Part shown: positions 5,371-6,595 of the stretch, one piece after another
How positions within the stretch are numbered: the stretch's first letter is position 1
How the letters are laid out: each line of letters opens with the position of its first letter
From: a bacterium
GTDB taxonomy: Bacteria; CSSED10-310; JAJRTK01
Length of the DNA stretch: 6,595 nt
Direction: 5' to 3'
Assembly: GCA_024278345.1 (NCBI GenBank)
Contig: JAJRTK010000483.1
Span: forward strand, 1-6,595
Program-made: the position numbers and the translations under genes
Notes under the pieces: generated by a model
What the model was told of the DNA's origin: nothing
Seen by the model: only the letters and a program-made list of their open reading frames with translations
Database searches by the model: none

Positions 5371-6159
5371 ATGCAAATGCAGTTCAAGGTCTTATTCTTT
5401 TTCCTTGTGGGGGCGCTCTTGCCTCCCACCGCGTTGGCACAAGGGCCGTCTGGAGGCCCTTGGCGGGCAACCCCGACTCCGCGGGTCGTTCCACGGCCCG
5501 TGCCTCAAGGCGGCTCACCGGGAGGCCAATGGGCTCCCGAGGGGCGTCACCCTCCCATGCGACCCGATGGGTTTCGGCGGCCGGGGCCTCCTCCTGGAGC
5601 TCCAGGTCCCGCCCCGGGGCGGCCACCTCATGCTGGTCGCGGCTCCTCTTTTTCTCCGCCGGTCATGGACCCGGAAACAGAAGAGGTTTTGCTTGCCTGG
5701 ATCGGCGAAGACGATCCGGAATTGCTGGCGGAGCTGAAGCTTGTCAGAGTGGAAGATCCCGGTCGGTACCACCAGAGGATTCGTGAGCTTGAAGGGGAGT
5801 GGCGTCATCTGGAAGCCCTCAAGCAGAGGGATCCGGGGCGGTACGAGAAGGTCGTGTATCGGCGCAAACTGGAGATCAAGGCCCGCGGCCTTGCCCGAAG
5901 CTACCGGAAAAGGGTGGCGAAGAAGGGGGAATCCGCCAGATCGACTGGGGCGGCGAAAGAGACTCGCAAGAGCCTCCATTCCCTGTTGCAGGAACTGTTC
6001 GAGCTAAGAGAGGCCGAACGGATGCACGAGATCGAAAGACTGGAAACAGAACTCTCGCGGCTCAAGGAGCTGTCGAAGAAGCGGGCGGCGAACAAGAAGG
6101 AGATTGTTTCTCGCCATCTGCGTGAAATCCTGGGGGAGGCGGATGATCTAATCTGGTGA
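5371..6159 (+). CDS. Secreted proline-rich and helical protein of the sigma operon, function unknown
   Basis: This 262-residue protein has a clear Sec signal peptide: a short basic start, a hydrophobic core (7-17), and a likely cleavage after Ala-Leu-Ala (21-23). Residues 28-98 are a Pro/Gly/Arg-rich, probably unstructured stretch. Residues 100-262 are highly charged and predicted helical. They include Asp-Pro turns at 115, 129 and 154, with the pentamer DPGRY repeated at 129-133 and 154-158, and a Leu/Glu/Lys/Arg-rich coiled-coil-like part (about 200-252). No Cys, catalytic motif or membrane anchor is seen. Repeated charged 'DP' helices occur, to my recollection, in many exported Planctomycetes/Verrucomicrobia proteins. 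The operon position, 64 bases after the anti-sigma gene, suggests a periplasmic sensor, chaperone-like (CpxP/Spy-style) or envelope-binding partner of the anti-sigma; this is inference, and the LTxxQ motif of CpxP/Spy is absent. An in-frame ATG at 5338 and the second Met at 5377 are alternative starts. Confidence 0.8.
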   Translation: MQMQFKVLFFFLVGALLPPTALAQGPSGGPWRATPTPRVVPRPVPQGGSPGGQWAPEGRHPPMRPDGFRRPGPPPGAPGPAPGRPPHAGRGSSFSPPVMDPETEEVLLAWIGEDDPELLAELKLVRVEDPGRYHQRIRELEGEWRHLEALKQRDPGRYEKVVYRRKLEIKARGLARSYRKRVAKKGESARSTGAAKETRKSLHSLLQELFELREAERMHEIERLETELSRLKELSKKRAANKKEIVSRHLREILGEADDLIW

Positions 6160-6269
6160 GCCTGGAATCCTTGTGATTCGAGTTTGCGGAAGGTTTTCAG
6201 GGCAATGAGCCTTGGCTGGGGTCGATGAGGTGTGGAGGGCGGCGGACGGGGGGAGATCGCACCGCGGGC

Positions 6270-6284
6270 GTGGGTCGTACCCAC
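6270..6284. repeat. Short GC hairpin
   Basis: GTGGGT (6270-6275) pairs with ACCCAC (6279-6284) around a 3-base loop. No T-run follows, so it is not an obvious terminator. It lies 110 bases after the secreted-protein stop and could be a transcript-end structure or part of a dispersed repeat. Confidence 0.4.
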
Positions 6285-6513
6285 CGGAGTGGACCCCAAC
6301 CGGAAGAAGAGAAGAGGGTTTCCAGAAGTTTTGCCATGAGAGAGTTCTACGGTCCTGATTTGGAGTGGAGGCCTTGTTCATCGTACGATCCACAATGCCG
6401 TTGGGGCGACGTAAAGATCGCCCGCGGGTGGCGGTCAACCGGGGCAGAGCCGCACAGGGAACCTATCAAATTGTCGTGTTTTTGCTTTACAATTTTCTTC
6501 GCCGAAACGGTGG

Positions 6514-6556
6514 CACCGGCATCTTGCCGGTGTAGCGCCCTCCGGGCTGCACGGAG
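6514..6556. repeat. REP-like extragenic palindrome
   Basis: CACCGGC (6514-6520) and GCCGGTG (6526-6532) form a perfect 7-base stem around the loop ATCTT. A second imperfect unit follows: CTCCG (6540-6544) with CGGAG (6552-6556). The 'CACCGGC-ATCTT-GCCGGTG' form resembles dispersed extragenic palindromes that I recall from other GC-rich bacteria. Whether it is repeated in this genome cannot be seen from one copy. There is no T-run, so it is not a standard terminator. Confidence 0.5.
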
Positions 6557-6595
6557 CCGGGAAGGAGGCCCGCCCCAGCGGTGAAGTTGTCAACC

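Larger units (their letters stand above)
6160..6595. other. Gene-free right end with hairpins
   Basis: No coding region is supported. The longest forward frame reads through the REP-like palindrome and has an unremarkable, Arg/Cys-rich translation. A weak 5-base stem (6165-6169 with 6175-6179) follows the secreted-protein stop but lacks a T-run, so a terminator is not established. An AT-rich block at 6462-6500 holds the inverted repeat AAATTGT (6468-6474) / ACAATTT (6489-6495), with a 14-base loop. TTGTCG and TACAAT in that block are only 11 bases apart and so do not form a standard promoter. The hairpins at 6270-6284 and 6514-6532 are listed separately. Confidence 0.6.

Noticed and set aside
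6380-6389. Perfect 10-base palindrome ATCGTACGAT.
   Set aside because: Several 10-base palindromes are expected by chance in a window of this length, and nothing else marks the site.
6255-6440. Loose similarity between the GATCGC...CGCGGG segments near 6255 and 6416.
   Set aside because: The alignment needs several gaps in GC-rich sequence and is not convincing as a repeat.

Overview
The window is a GC-rich bacterial chromosomal segment (roughly 60% GC by eye). It carries five well-supported protein genes, one candidate mini-ORF, and three gene-free stretches of about 290, 420 and 435 bases. Nothing in it is phage-, transposon- or CRISPR-like. The organism cannot be fixed from sequence alone. 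A Verrucomicrobia/PVC-type bacterium is a reasonable guess, based on a secreted protein with repeated charged 'DP' helices of a kind I associate with Planctomycetes and Verrucomicrobia, and on the flavour of the palindrome at the right edge. This placement is inference with low confidence.

Left part (1-2871). After an unassigned leader comes a 512-residue two-component protein laid out as degenerate receiver, histidine-kinase H-box region, degenerate ATPase, and intact-looking receiver. It converges (25-base gap) on a minus-strand gene for a DnaC/DnaI-type AAA+ ATPase with an N-terminal Cys4 zinc motif and a roughly 100-residue C-terminal extension.

Middle (2872-4102). A compact divergent region of about 90 bases contains a good sigma-70-type promoter for a short CinA-like (MoaB/Mog-fold) protein without the C-terminal nicotinamide-mononucleotide deamidase domain. 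The following stretch of about 420 bases has no believable gene, but holds an imperfect 26-base direct repeat and a 12-base palindrome.

Right part (4103-6595). A tightly packed operon encodes an ECF sigma factor, its membrane-bound zinc-finger anti-sigma factor (overlapping the sigma gene by 11 bases), and a secreted proline-rich/helical protein. Between the last two lies an 11-codon mini-ORF with its own strong Shine-Dalgarno sequence. It is linked by ATGA and TGATG junctions to the genes on either side. The simplest reading is a cell-envelope signalling unit: the anti-sigma holds the sigma factor at the membrane, and the secreted protein acts as a periplasmic sensor or effector. The last 435 bases are non-coding apart from hairpins, including a REP-like palindrome near the edge.

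Most of the window is ordinary housekeeping and signalling. The less ordinary items are the heavily degenerate hybrid kinase, the coupled mini-ORF in the sigma operon, and the repeats in the intergenic regions.
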